DNA from: Hyphomicrobium sp.
GTDB taxonomy: Bacteria; Pseudomonadota; Alphaproteobacteria; Rhizobiales; Hyphomicrobiaceae
Assembly (NCBI RefSeq): GCF_009026145.1
Contig: NZ_WBUE01000004.1
Span: forward strand, 173,517-237,516
DNA length: 64,000 bases
Direction of reading: 5' to 3'
Both the position numbers and the translations under genes were made by a program. This document shows, in pieces, positions 43,815 through 52,175 of the stretch; positions within the stretch are counted from its first letter, which is position 1; each line of letters begins with the position of its first letter. The notes under the pieces are model-generated. The model was given only the letters and a program-made list of their open reading frames with translations. It was not told the DNA's origin and did not search any database.

Positions 43815-44774
43815 TCAGAACACGTTGCCCAACAGCCGCACGCCTTGCCCAGCCAGGTCGTTGAGATTGTCGATATAGCGCGTCGTCGTGCTCGGGTTTG
43901 CATGCCCAGCGAAGGCCTGCGCCATAGCCACGTTGCCGTTGCTGCGTTGGATGAGCTCGGTAATGGCACCGTGGCGCAGACCGTGTGGCCGGACGCGCAC
44001 CCCGATCTTGCGGCCGCGTGCCTCAAGCATCCGATAGATTGAGTCGCCCGACATCGCAGCGCCGCGCTTCCGGTTGGTGGCGACCACGAAGAGCGCCTCG
44101 ATGTCAGGCGCGGCCATTGTCGGCCGCACGGAGAGCCAGGCGCCCAGCGCGTTGACCGTCGATTGGCTGATCGCGAGCCACTCGGCCTCGTCAGAGCCCT
44201 TGCGACGGACGCGGATCCGCGCGGCGGCGAGATCGACGTCGGCGACAACGAGCCCCGCGACTTCGGCCCGCCGCAGCCCGCGCTGGGCCATCAGCAGCAC
44301 GATGGCGCGGTCGCGCCGGTCGACAGGGCCGCGGCCGGCGTCGATCGCCTCAAGGAGCCGTGACGTCTTGGCGAGACCTGGGCCCTTGGTGTCGCGGTAA
44401 GCGCGCACCTTCAGAGATTTCACGGGGAGATCACCGGGGCCGACCTCCGCCTTCGCCGCTTCCTTCAGTGCCGCGTTGATGGCCGAGATGGCACGGTTGA
44501 TGGTCGCCGGCGCGCGCCCCTGCCCCTTGAGGTGTGTTTGATATCGCTCGAGCGTGTGAAGGGCGAGCGCGCGCGGCATGGACAAGAGCTGCGCGAGCCC
44601 AGCGCCGAGACTTGCCTCGCCGAGCCAAGTCGCGAAGCGATGGAGGTCGCCGGCATACGCCGCGCCGGTATTCGGACGCGCATGCTTGAGCCAGAACGCA
44701 ATGCGCTCATGCACGGACGGCACGGCAACCGTCGTACTCGTCGACGCGGCCTGCAATGTGATCAGCGCCGCCAT
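43815..44774 (-). CDS. Tyrosine recombinase (XerC/D-like), second recombinase of the island
   Basis: 319 residues: N-terminal SAM-like core-binding domain (about 20-110: NTGAAYAGDLHRFATWLGE) and catalytic domain with Arg in RGLRRAEVAGL, the HGLRH box, His in FAGHANPS and nucleophile Tyr in TTTRYIDNL. Lacks the arm-binding domain of P4-type integrases, so a Xer-like resolvase role, for example resolving multimers of a circular form, is likely. Start: ATG 44774 has AAGGAG nine bases upstream; a GTG at 44783 overlaps the site itself. Coupled to the upstream ribbon-helix-helix gene. Confidence 0.88.
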   Translation of the reverse strand: MAALITLQAASTSTTVAVPSVHERIAFWLKHARPNTGAAYAGDLHRFATWLGEASLGAGLAQLLSMPRALALHTLERYQTHLKGQGRAPATINRAISAINAALKEAAKAEVGPGDLPVKSLKVRAYRDTKGPGLAKTSRLLEAIDAGRGPVDRRDRAIVLLMAQRGLRRAEVAGLVVADVDLAAARIRVRRKGSDEAEWLAISQSTVNALGAWLSVRPTMAAPDIEALFVVATNRKRGAAMSGDSIYRMLEARGRKIGVRVRPHGLRHGAITELIQRSNGNVAMAQAFAGHANPSTTTRYIDNLNDLAGQGVRLLGNVF

Positions 44775-44779
44775 GGGTA

Positions 44780-45016
44780 TCACTCCTTGTTGCGCTTCAT
44801 GCGCTTCAGGACTGGCCCCGCATAGTCGGTGATGAAGGCCACGATCGCGTCCTGCATGCTCGTGCCGTTCTCGATGGTGGCGACCTTGAATGCGGTGCGA
44901 ACCTCTTCATCAAGATGCACGAGAATCGACACTTTGCCCTCTCGGCTTGGCGCTTTGTAACCCGGCTTCGGGCCCATATCGTCGTACTCCACGCCGCTCA
45001 ATTGCTCCACGGACAT
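44780..45016 (-). CDS. Small ribbon-helix-helix-like DNA-binding protein
   Basis: 78 residues. The segment KVSILVHLDEEVRTAFKVAT then ENGTSMQDAIVAFITDYAG fits a beta-strand plus two helices of the RHH fold, seen in plasmid repressors and partition proteins. ATG 45016 with GGAGG nine bases upstream. Its promoter overlaps a 10-bp-arm palindrome (45058-45085), making it the probable autorepressor and possibly repressor of the divergent parA. Runs into the recombinase gene with a short overlap. Confidence 0.7.
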   Translation of the reverse strand: MSVEQLSGVEYDDMGPKPGYKAPSREGKVSILVHLDEEVRTAFKVATIENGTSMQDAIVAFITDYAGPVLKRMKRNKE

Positions 45017-45047
45017 GGTTCTAGGCCTCCCTAGCTAGCTCGTCTAG

Positions 45048-45090
45048 TTGACTGTCTATGCTTAGTAGGCTAGCATACTAAGCATGTCAA
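45048..45090. promoter_or_regulatory. Face-to-face divergent promoters over one palindromic operator
   Basis: Minus strand: TTGACA (45090-45085), 17-bp spacer, TACTAA (45067-45062), driving the RHH/recombinase operon. Plus strand: TTGACT (45048-45053), 17-bp spacer, TAGCAT (45071-45076), driving parA. Between them the perfect inverted repeat ATGCTTAGTA / TACTAAGCAT (45058-45085, 8-bp spacer) covers both -10 regions, so one bound dimer could shut both promoters. Confidence 0.75.
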
Positions 45091-45216
45091 GGATTACCTG
45101 ACAGGGTGCCGTGACGCATCAGCGCCACGCCTAGGCACCGTTCAGATGCCTAAGCAGTGGCGGTTGACTAGGCGGCCCGGATGAGTCGGGGCCATAAGGC
45201 CGAGAGGAGAGCCGCG

Positions 45217-45858
45217 ATGATCGTCATCGGGATGTTGAACTCGAAGGGTGGTGTCGGCAAAACGACTCTGACGGCCGCGTGCGCCGTGCAAGCGGCAACG
45301 ACCAATGCAGTTTGCGTCGTCGACCTCGACAGCCAGGGCAGCTACTCCGACTGGTACGCCAGGCGCGGTTCGCCGGACAACCCGGCGCTGCTCACGGGTG
45401 AGGACCGGGCCAGCGAGGCTGTCGAGGCGGTGGGGCTAACGAGCCCTTACGAGTACGTTTTCCTCGACGGCCCGCCTGGCTCGCTGATCGTCACCGAGGA
45501 TGCGGTGCGTTCTTCGACGCTTGTCGTCATCCCCGTTCGGGCGAGCGGGCTCGACCTGATGGCATCGCAGGACTGTATCTCGCTCTGCCAAGAGGCCGGC
45601 ACGCCATGCCTCGTGGTCATCAACGGGAAGACGCAGCACGACGGCAAACTCGTCGAGCAGGCGCGCCAAGTGCTTGCGGCATGGAAGGTGCCGGTTGCCG
45701 AGACCGTGATCGCGCACCGGGTCCAGTACGTCAACGCCATCGCCACCGGCAAGACCGGCCCAGAGAAGGACCGCAAGGCCGCCGAGGAAATCGAGGCGCT
45801 GTGGCGTGAGATCAAGGCTGCGGCGCGCAAGGCCGCAAAGGCGAGGGCCAGCGCATGA
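45217..45858 (+). CDS. parA: ParA partition ATPase
   Basis: 213 residues. Deviant Walker A NSKGGVGKTTL at the N-terminus, VVDLDSQGSYSDWYAR and FLDGPPGSL (Walker B). Small, plasmid-type Ib-like ParA without an N-terminal helix-turn-helix, so autoregulation must come from another protein. Start: ATG 45217 with GAGGAGAG seven bases upstream; an ATG at 45181 is in frame but has no site. Overlaps the next gene as ATGA, giving a parA-partner operon. It should segregate or stabilise an extrachromosomal form of the island. Confidence 0.93.
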   Translation: MIVIGMLNSKGGVGKTTLTAACAVQAATTNAVCVVDLDSQGSYSDWYARRGSPDNPALLTGEDRASEAVEAVGLTSPYEYVFLDGPPGSLIVTEDAVRSSTLVVIPVRASGLDLMASQDCISLCQEAGTPCLVVINGKTQHDGKLVEQARQVLAAWKVPVAETVIAHRVQYVNAIATGKTGPEKDRKAAEEIEALWREIKAAARKAAKARASA

Positions 45859-46166
45859 GCGAGGAGGTCGACAACTGGGTCGCCATGTTCACCGCCCAGC
45901 CGGCCGCGCGCAACGAGGCCAGGAAGCTGCGCGAGAAGGCAGAGCGGCGATCGCAGCTCACCGAGGCCCAGCGCCTGCGGAAGGTCGCGGTGCGTACCGC
46001 GCAAATCGGCTTTAGGTGCTCTCCGTCGTTCTTCGCCGACGTGCACGGCATCAAGAGCCATCTCGCGGAGCAGCGCGGCTGTGCCGTGAGTGTCGCCGAC
46101 GTGCTCGAGGAAGCGCTCGATATGCTGAAGCGCCGGCATGACTACAAGGGAAAGCCAATCGCATGA
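45855..46166 (+). CDS. Small ParA partner (putative centromere-binding RHH protein)
   Basis: 103 residues: basic helical N-terminal half (ARKLREKAERRSQL) and a C-terminal segment VRTAQIGFRCSPSFFADVHG then SVADVLEEALDML that fits a strand-helix-helix fold. Type Ib partition systems encode exactly such small proteins directly after parA. Overlaps parA and the next gene by 4 bp on each side. Function by position; no close family recalled. Confidence 0.68.
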   Translation: MSEEVDNWVAMFTAQPAARNEARKLREKAERRSQLTEAQRLRKVAVRTAQIGFRCSPSFFADVHGIKSHLAEQRGCAVSVADVLEEALDMLKRRHDYKGKPIA

Positions 46167-47404
46167 ACCGCATTGCGCAGGCACTTGCCGCTGCCGTGGG
46201 CGTCGGGATCCTCGGCTGCGTCACGAACTCGGCGATCTTCAACACCGGCGGTTATTCAACGACCACCGCGCCGATGTTGATCGCGCTCTCGTGCGGCCTG
46301 GCGATCGGCGCAGCTGTGACCGGCATCGCCTGGCGCCATCGGCGGCGCACATTGGCGATCCTGCTTGTCATCGCGCTGGGCGCCGGCGAGGCCTATGCGC
46401 TGCTAATGACCGCCGAACGGACACTAACAAACCGCGAGGGCCAGCAGGCACCCCTTCGCGATGCGATGGAGAAGCGCGCCAAGGCCAGCGCTGCGGTAGT
46501 GGAGGCCCAGCGCAGCCTCGATGCCATCGGCGATACACCGCGTCTCGCGGCCGCCAAGGGGGCCAAAGCTACGGCCGATCGCGCCGCGATCGAGAAGGCG
46601 GCCGAGGATGGTTGCCGGCAACACTGCCGCGCCCTGCTCGAACAGCAGGTGAATACGGCCGCGGCCGAGGTCGAGGCGGCACGGCGCGAGGTTGCCGACG
46701 ACCGGAAGGCAGCCGAGCAGCGCCTAGGAGCCGCCAGCGCTGCACTCGCTGGGATCCCGATACCCGCCTCGCCGACGCCGCTTGCGGACCGCCTCAGTGT
46801 CGAGGCTTGGTGGATCGATCTTCTCGCGGCTGGGCTTGCCTCGATCGCAGCGAACGGCCTGGCGGCGAGCCTCATCGCCTTCGCGACGCACCGTAGCACG
46901 CCCCCAGCGCCGACGACCACGACGACGACCGCGAAGGCGCAGATCCCATTGATCGCCAGCATCCCGCCGCCGCCGAGCGAGCCCGACCTTGCGCCGCCAC
47001 CGCGCCAAGCCGCCGACGAGGCCGACCTGTTCGCGCGCACCATGTTCCGACCGGCCCCAAAGGGCCGCGTGCGCGTGCGTGACATCCGCACCGCTTATCA
47101 CAACTGGTGCGCAGATCTTGATCGCGCTCCGCTGCCTGACGCGGAGATCGGAACGGCCCTGATGGTGCTGTTCACGCGCGTTGGACTGGCCTGCGAAACT
47201 TCGCGCGGTGATGCTGAGATCGTGGGCATGGCGTGGACGGCGAACCGGCCTACCGGTGATGTCGTCACGCCGGCGACGGGCTTCATCGACAGCACGCCAG
47301 CGCGGTGCGTTGTCGATGGCACTGCGGGTAGCAGGCTCAACGCAGCGCTGGGCCACAGACGCCGCCGGCTAGGCCCAATGGTGACGGTCGGCAAGACGGG
47401 CTAG
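46163..47404 (+). CDS. Membrane protein with coiled coil, island-specific
   Basis: 413 residues: three TM helices at the start (about 5-25, 36-57, 63-82), a long Ala/Glu/Arg coiled coil (about 95-205) containing a CRQHC pair, a fourth hydrophobic segment (217-242), a Thr/Pro-rich linker (about 245-290) and a C-terminal globular part (about 290-400) with RVRDIRTAYHNWCADLDRAP resembling a winged-helix-like fold. Third gene of the parA operon (ATGA overlap). A membrane-anchored protein coupled to partition genes is unusual; it could tether the element or act at the membrane during phage development. No family recognised. Confidence 0.68.
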   Translation: MNRIAQALAAAVGVGILGCVTNSAIFNTGGYSTTTAPMLIALSCGLAIGAAVTGIAWRHRRRTLAILLVIALGAGEAYALLMTAERTLTNREGQQAPLRDAMEKRAKASAAVVEAQRSLDAIGDTPRLAAAKGAKATADRAAIEKAAEDGCRQHCRALLEQQVNTAAAEVEAARREVADDRKAAEQRLGAASAALAGIPIPASPTPLADRLSVEAWWIDLLAAGLASIAANGLAASLIAFATHRSTPPAPTTTTTTAKAQIPLIASIPPPPSEPDLAPPPRQAADEADLFARTMFRPAPKGRVRVRDIRTAYHNWCADLDRAPLPDAEIGTALMVLFTRVGLACETSRGDAEIVGMAWTANRPTGDVVTPATGFIDSTPARCVVDGTAGSRLNAALGHRRRRLGPMVTVGKTG

Positions 47405-47700
47405 GCGAGTTCGCGCACCTAGCGCAGGGGGTTGTCGAAACAGAGGGGAAATAGCGTCACTCGCGTCATAGCGTCATTGGGCGGTCCCTGAGTAGCACCA
47501 ACGCATCGGGGAAATAGCGTCACTCGCGTCACTCGCCTCACCGGCTCGCCGCCGCTCTCGGAATAGGTTTTCTTGCATCGCTGCGACTCAGCATGATGGC
47601 CAAGGTGATTCGCTGCATGCGGCGATGACATCTCAGGCGCGCAGCCTTGGCCCACGAGCGCCCAGCACCCGCGCCGTTCATCAGAACAACGGAGGCAGTC
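47405..47700 (+). promoter_or_regulatory. Regulatory gap with GCGTCA iterons upstream of the tail-chaperone gene
   Basis: 296 bp. Two exact 24-bp direct repeats at 47445-47468 and 47508-47531 each carry GCGTCA motifs (ATAGCGTCACTCGCGTCA), with more single copies after them (ATAGCGTCAT). The same motif occurs in a triple cluster at 57664-57688. Probably operator sites for a regulator of the late genes. Confidence 0.65.
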
Positions 47701-48375
47701 ATGGCGACGAAGACGACCACACCGGTTCCGGTGGTGACGGGCAACACAGCGGGGCTCAGCAAGACGTTCTCGCTCGCTGTACCCATTCACGACGACGCCG
47801 GAAAAACATGGACGCAGATCACACTCATCGAACCCGAGCTTCGGCACCGCGTCCTTGTCCAGAGGGCAAAATCAGCGAACCTCGCCGAGCAAACGGCGCG
47901 TATGCTTTCTGTCCTCTCTGACGTTCCCGAGACCGCGATCCGACGCATGAAGCAGCGCGATGCCCGCGCGTGCAACCGGTGGATTGAAGAGATCGTGCGG
48001 AGTGGCATCGAGGCCGACGTGCTTGCGGAAGCATCCGGCGACGTCGACAACCCGTTCTCGGACCCAAGAACGTTCGATCTCATGGCCCCGGTGGCTACGG
48101 ACGCGCAGGTGCTCACCACCATCATGGTCAGGGAGCCCGACATCGAGACTGGCATTGCGATCGAGCGCATGGACCTCGAGGGCGAGAAGACGGCGGCACT
48201 GATCGCCGCGTGCTCTGGCCTGGTCATCCCGCTCGTCATGCGGTTGCGCCTGCGCGACGTTGCTCGCCTCGAAAGATATTTCGATTTTTTCTTCGAGGAT
48301 GGCGCAACAGCGCCGCCGGATCGGGCGAGCGCAAACGGGGCAACGCCGGCTGGCGCGATGTTGCCCTCGCCTTGA
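47701..48375 (+). CDS. Phage tail assembly chaperone with duplicated Mu gp41-like domain (0-frame product)
   Basis: 224 residues. Two related segments, about 38-101 (WTQITLIEPELRHRVLVQRA to CNRWIEEIVRSG) and 137-199 (TTIMVREPDIETGIAIERMD to ERYFDFFFEDG), both fit the pattern of phage tail assembly chaperones of the E/41/14 group: strand, EP, helix, then RL..RD..R. It helps the tape-measure protein assemble. Start ATG 47701. Codons 196-197 form the slippery heptamer for a -1 frameshift (see separate entry). Directly upstream of the tape-measure gene, the canonical position. Confidence 0.78.
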   Translation: MATKTTTPVPVVTGNTAGLSKTFSLAVPIHDDAGKTWTQITLIEPELRHRVLVQRAKSANLAEQTARMLSVLSDVPETAIRRMKQRDARACNRWIEEIVRSGIEADVLAEASGDVDNPFSDPRTFDLMAPVATDAQVLTTIMVREPDIETGIAIERMDLEGEKTAALIAACSGLVIPLVMRLRLRDVARLERYFDFFFEDGATAPPDRASANGATPAGAMLPSP

Positions 48376-48503
48376 CCAAGGCGCTCAATTCGCCGCTTGG
48401 CGAAGTTCATAGGATCACACTCTCCGAAGCCGCCGAGTGGATGGTTGCGATACGGCGTAACGCTGACAACCAGGCCGAGGACACAAAGGCATGGCGACCC
48501 TAA
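48285..48503 (+). CDS. -1 frameshift extension of the tail chaperone (GT-like)
   Basis: At 48285-48291 the heptamer T TTT TTC stands in the zero frame of the chaperone gene (codons ending gaT, TTT, TTC). A -1 slip continues into a frame open to 48503, adding 70 residues (LRGWRNSAAG to AEDTKAWRP) to residue 197, total 267. The extension ends 13 bp inside the tape-measure gene, as in lambda G/GT and many siphophages. It has no plausible start codon of its own (no ribosome-binding site). Confidence 0.8.
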   Translation, partial: FFLRGWRNSAAGSGERKRGNAGWRDVALALTKALNSPLGEVHRITLSEAAEWMVAIRRNADNQAEDTKAWRP

Positions 48504-50758
48504 CCTCCCGACTCGTCATCAGCTTGTCTGATCGCGTCTCAGGACCGGCGCGCGGCATCACAAGCTCCCTGCGCTCGATGCACCGAGCGGCCACTGCGAT
48601 GCCGCTCGTCTATGCCGGCCGCCAGGCCAGCCGCGCTGGTCAGCACTTTTTGCGAGCTGGTGCTTCGGCACTGACGGCGGGCTATGCATTTCGGTCCGTC
48701 GTCGAGCCTACGCGCGAGTTCAACGAGGCGATTTGGGGTACGACGGCGGCCCTCATGGGCAACACCAAGGCTATCAAGCCAGCTCAGAAGCAGGCCGAGG
48801 AGATGCGGCAGACAGCCATCGACCTTTCAAAGAAGTACGGGGTCATGCCGGAGTTGTTCGCGAAGGCTGGCATGGAGGCCACGAAGATGGGCCTCAACTA
48901 CAAGAAGGCGACCTCCGTCATGGAGGCATCCGGCAAGGTGTGGATTTCCGACAAAGACGTAGACCCGTCGGCGATGGCAAAATCGCTCGGGACTTATGGC
49001 ATCGTCTACGGCGCGCCGGAAGACGATGATGCATACCGCGCGCAAGTAAACGCATGGGCATCGATTCTCGCGCTGGCGGGCGCGAAAACGCGCACGTCCG
49101 CCTCCGCCCTTGAGGAGGGCATGCGCAACTACATGGGCGTTCACGGTGCATTCGGCGGTCGCTTCGAGGACGCCGTCGCGATGATCGCCATGGGCAGTCA
49201 GGTCGCCTTAATGGAGAAGGAGACCGGCACCTCGCTCAAGACGCTGACTACGCGCTTTCTGCGCATGACGCCGGAAGGACGTGCAGCGATGGCTGGCGCT
49301 GGGATCGACATCAACAAGTTCATGGATTTCTCGGCGGTCAACCCCTTGCGGGCAACTGGACAGCTTGTTCAGCTATTCCCCGGCCAGCTCAAGAAGGGTG
49401 CTCGCGGCAACATCCTGAAGAGCCTCGAAAAGGCGGAGCGCGATGGCCGGCTCAAGGATCCGGCCATCATCGGCGAAGTGCTCGAGCTCCTAGAGAAGCA
49501 GGGGCTCAAGTTCGCCGGCGCCGAGGACCGCGACATCGCCCTATCCAAGATCGCTGCCGTCATGCACGGCGCCGGTGGGAAGTTCGATCCGCTCGCACTA
49601 TTCGCTGAGGTCTCGAAAGCGGTAAAAGAGGGGCGCGCCGGCCCTGGCATTCTCGGCCTCATCGGCGAGCCCAGGCGTCTGCACCAGTACCTCGCCATAA
49701 ACAGCGTCCTCGAGGATACGCTCGCGCTGCGCGACGAGTTGCTCAGCGACCAAGGCAAGTTTCTCGAACTCGTCGCGCTGGGCTACAGCGAAAGCGATGC
49801 CGGCCGGATCGTTGCGATGGAGGCGGCATGGCGCCGCTTCTATCTCGCCCTCTTGAGGAGCGGCGGGATGCAAGCCGCGGTCGGCAATCTCGAGTGGTTT
49901 GCCAATTGGCTCGCCGATTCGCCGAAGTGGGCGAAGAGCGCCATCGGAAGTCTGTTGGCCCTCGGCGCAGTGGCGGTGCCGCTCGGATTTGCGCTTCGCG
50001 GGCTCGGCAACATTGCCAAAGCGGGGTACGGCCTCGGGGCGGCCGGGCTGGGCCTATTTATGGGCCGCGGCGCTGGCGCTGCGTCTTCTCGCATGATCGC
50101 AGGAATGAGCGCTTTCGGATCGCGAGCATCGCGGCTCGGCCGCGCGGCGAGCTTCGCCGCCCGGGGCTTGCGCACACTCACGGTCGCCGGCCTGGCGTTC
50201 GGCGCGGCGGCAATCGTCTACGAGAACTGGCAACCGCTCGAGGACTTCCTCAATGGCTTGGGGCTGAAGGTTGGTCACGTCGCCGACGAATGGGACCGAT
50301 TGAACAAGGCGGTCAGTGGCGGCGATTGGAGGGACATCGCGCAGTGGCTAGGCGGCACTGATCAGAACGGCAACGTGAAGGATGGCTGGGGCGCGCTCGG
50401 TTGGCTCTTCGGCGGAGGGTTCCACGACCTTTTGTTCCCGGCGGCCAAAGGCGCTGACGCTAGATCACCCGCGAGCACCATCGACCATGCCGGCGGCGCA
50501 GTTGCGCAAGGCCAGATCGGCTCGCCGTCGCAGGTCACCACCGATGTTCAGGGCCTCCCGGCTACGGCGCAGGCGGCGGTCACGCAGGTCCGCTCCATCC
50601 TCGCCGGCTTGGATGCGCGTGCTGAGGGGCGCCGCTTCATTCAATCGTTTGCTGCCGGGATCGCCGACGGCGCGCCGGCCGCCGCGGCAGCTGCGCGCGC
50701 CGCCGGCAGCCAGGTGGAGAGCGCCATTCGAGGCGCGTATTCGGACGCAGGACGCTGA
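48491..50758 (+). CDS. Phage tail tape-measure protein
   Basis: 755 residues. N-terminal helical region (LVISLSDRVSGPARGITSSL), a TP901-type tape-measure core (about 60-330, with TTAALMGNTKAIKP and GMEATKMGLNYKKATSVMEA), a hydrophobic stretch (about 475-560: IGSLLALGAVAVPLGFALRG, KAGYGLGAAGLGLFMG) and a C-terminal Ala-rich tail. The protein sets the length of a long non-contractile or contractile tail tube and is ejected with the DNA. Length of 755 suggests a tail of roughly 110 nm by the usual rule of 1.5 angstrom per residue. It overlaps the frameshift extension. No tail tube, tip or fibre genes follow it. Confidence 0.86.
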   Translation: MATLTSRLVISLSDRVSGPARGITSSLRSMHRAATAMPLVYAGRQASRAGQHFLRAGASALTAGYAFRSVVEPTREFNEAIWGTTAALMGNTKAIKPAQKQAEEMRQTAIDLSKKYGVMPELFAKAGMEATKMGLNYKKATSVMEASGKVWISDKDVDPSAMAKSLGTYGIVYGAPEDDDAYRAQVNAWASILALAGAKTRTSASALEEGMRNYMGVHGAFGGRFEDAVAMIAMGSQVALMEKETGTSLKTLTTRFLRMTPEGRAAMAGAGIDINKFMDFSAVNPLRATGQLVQLFPGQLKKGARGNILKSLEKAERDGRLKDPAIIGEVLELLEKQGLKFAGAEDRDIALSKIAAVMHGAGGKFDPLALFAEVSKAVKEGRAGPGILGLIGEPRRLHQYLAINSVLEDTLALRDELLSDQGKFLELVALGYSESDAGRIVAMEAAWRRFYLALLRSGGMQAAVGNLEWFANWLADSPKWAKSAIGSLLALGAVAVPLGFALRGLGNIAKAGYGLGAAGLGLFMGRGAGAASSRMIAGMSAFGSRASRLGRAASFAARGLRTLTVAGLAFGAAAIVYENWQPLEDFLNGLGLKVGHVADEWDRLNKAVSGGDWRDIAQWLGGTDQNGNVKDGWGALGWLFGGGFHDLLFPAAKGADARSPASTIDHAGGAVAQGQIGSPSQVTTDVQGLPATAQAAVTQVRSILAGLDARAEGRRFIQSFAAGIADGAPAAAAAARAAGSQVESAIRGAYSDAGR

Positions 50759-50788
50759 CCATCGGCACGGAAGGATAGCGAGGGAACT

Positions 50789-51067
50789 ATGACTAACGAC
50801 GAACTGAAGACGGCGATGGAGCACGGCATCACCAGCATAGCCGAGCAAATGCGCACCCTGCTTGAAGCGAAGGCAGCGGAGCTGTTCGACATCGTCGAGG
50901 CACAGGGCCATTTGCTAGTCGCCACTATCGACCTGCTCATCGACAAAGGGGTGTTGAGTCGCACTGAGATTTTTGAGCACCTTGAGCGGACGACTCGCGA
51001 CGCGCCTGTGGCGCAGCAACGCCTTTTGGCGATCGTGCAGCAGAAGCTCGCCTCAGGTCGGCATTGA
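50789..51067 (+). CDS. Small helical hypothetical protein
   Basis: 92 residues, predicted all-helical (LKTAMEHGITSIAEQMRTLL, FEHLERTTRDAPVAQQRLLA), no TM segment. ATG 50789 preceded by GAGGGAACT. It follows the tape-measure gene by 30 bp in the same direction and so may belong to the tail operon, but it is not a recognised tail protein. Confidence 0.58.
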   Translation: MTNDELKTAMEHGITSIAEQMRTLLEAKAAELFDIVEAQGHLLVATIDLLIDKGVLSRTEIFEHLERTTRDAPVAQQRLLAIVQQKLASGRH

Positions 51068-51532
51068 GATTTGCACGCCTGACACCAGCGGGTCGGCATT
51101 CCGCGGGACGACCAAGAAAGCCAACCTCGCACACCCGGCCTGATGGCAGTGCCACTGGCGGGGCCTCGATGCCATGTGCCGTCACCATTGGACCGAGCGG
51201 GCGCCGGGCCCCATCGAGTAGGTAGGGGCGGCGGTCGGGGGCTAGCTCAACGAGCATGCGGCCTGCGACGCAACGGAGGCACGCACCGCCGCCCTATTGG
51301 CGCTGGCGCAGCGAGCGCTCGTCACGCATCCGCATTGGCGCCGCTCCTCGTACACCTCAGCGCAGACAACATCCACGACGCAGACTTCTCGCTGCTGCAG
51401 CGGGCAGCGATCTTTTCGCAGCTGACGAGAATAGCGGCCGCCCAACGAATGGGCAAAGCGATGTAACGCTCGCCTTGACACTTAGTAATGAATGCCAATA
51501 CTTAGGGGCCGCCGCAAACCTGCATCCGGTCC
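51068..51532 (+). promoter_or_regulatory. 465-bp gap holding the higBA promoter
   Basis: TTGACA (51475-51480), 18-bp spacer, TACTTA (51499-51504) is a good sigma70-like promoter 29 bp upstream of higB. ACTTAGTA and ATACTTAG motifs flank the spacer and may bind HigA; they resemble the CTTAGTA half-site of the parA/RHH operator. The rest of the gap shows no credible gene; a possible 107-codon frame (51143-51466) has no family features. Confidence 0.55.
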
Positions 51533-51817
51533 ATGATCAAGAGCTTCCGTAGCAAAGCCTTGGAGCGGTTCTGGTGGAAGGGCGAGGCGCGCCGCGTCGA
51601 TCAGCGCCATACTGCCAAGCTCAGACGCCAGCTCGGCCTTTTGGACGTCGCAAAAGTGCCCGAGGCCATGGACGTGCCGGGTTGGCGGTTTCATCGCCTC
51701 GGCGGCGACAAGGCCGGGCGCTACGCGGTGTGGGTCGACCAGAATTGGCGACTGACCTTCGCTTGGTCGAACGAAGGCCCCGACGCGGTCGATGTCGATT
51801 ATGAGGACTACCACTAG
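51533..51817 (+). CDS. higB: HigB-like RelE-family toxin
   Basis: 94 residues with the HigB pattern: MIKSFRSKALERFWWKGEAR start, LDVAKVPEAMDVPGWRFHRL middle and YAVWVDQNWRLTFAW end. HigB cleaves mRNA on the ribosome. Located directly before higA (toxin first, as in hig systems), with its own promoter 29 bp upstream. Probably stabilises the island. All core strands are intact, so it looks functional. Confidence 0.93.
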   Translation: MIKSFRSKALERFWWKGEARRVDQRHTAKLRRQLGLLDVAKVPEAMDVPGWRFHRLGGDKAGRYAVWVDQNWRLTFAWSNEGPDAVDVDYEDYH

Positions 51818-51830
51818 AAGGCAAAACACC

Positions 51831-52130
51831 ATGGGCAGGCGACACGCATCGATTGAACCCGTGCACCCCGGCGAGATCCTGCGCGAGGATGTGTTCCCAG
51901 CGCTGAAGATGACGAAACCGGCCCTGGCATCGGCGCTGGGCATCAGCCGGCAGACGCTGCACGAGCTGTTCACCCTGAAGCGTGGCGTCACGCCGGAAAT
52001 GGCTCTGCGCCTTGAGGCAGTCGTCGGCTCGACGGCGGAGGCTTGGCTGGCGTTGCAGGCCGAGCGTGATCTCTGGGAAACGCGCAAGAAGTGGAAGAGC
52101 AAAGGGTTGCGACGTCTCAAGGCGGCCTAA
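51831..52130 (+). CDS. higA: HigA-family antitoxin
   Basis: 99 residues: PVHPGEILREDVFPALKMTK followed by a Xre-type helix-turn-helix (ALASALGISRQTLHELFTLK) and RLEAVVGSTAEAWLALQAER. Neutralises HigB and represses the operon by binding the promoter. ATG 51831 with AAGG upstream and 13 bp after higB; an earlier in-frame ATG lies within higB. Confidence 0.94.
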   Translation: MGRRHASIEPVHPGEILREDVFPALKMTKPALASALGISRQTLHELFTLKRGVTPEMALRLEAVVGSTAEAWLALQAERDLWETRKKWKSKGLRRLKAA

Positions 52131-52175
52131 CTGCAACCGGCTGAGCGCGGGATCGATGGGGGTAAGGTGGGTCGG

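Noticed and set aside
51143..51466. Possible 107-codon gene before higB
   Set aside because: First half is Arg/Gly/Pro-rich noise, no ribosome-binding site and no family features; the higBA promoter follows it directly.
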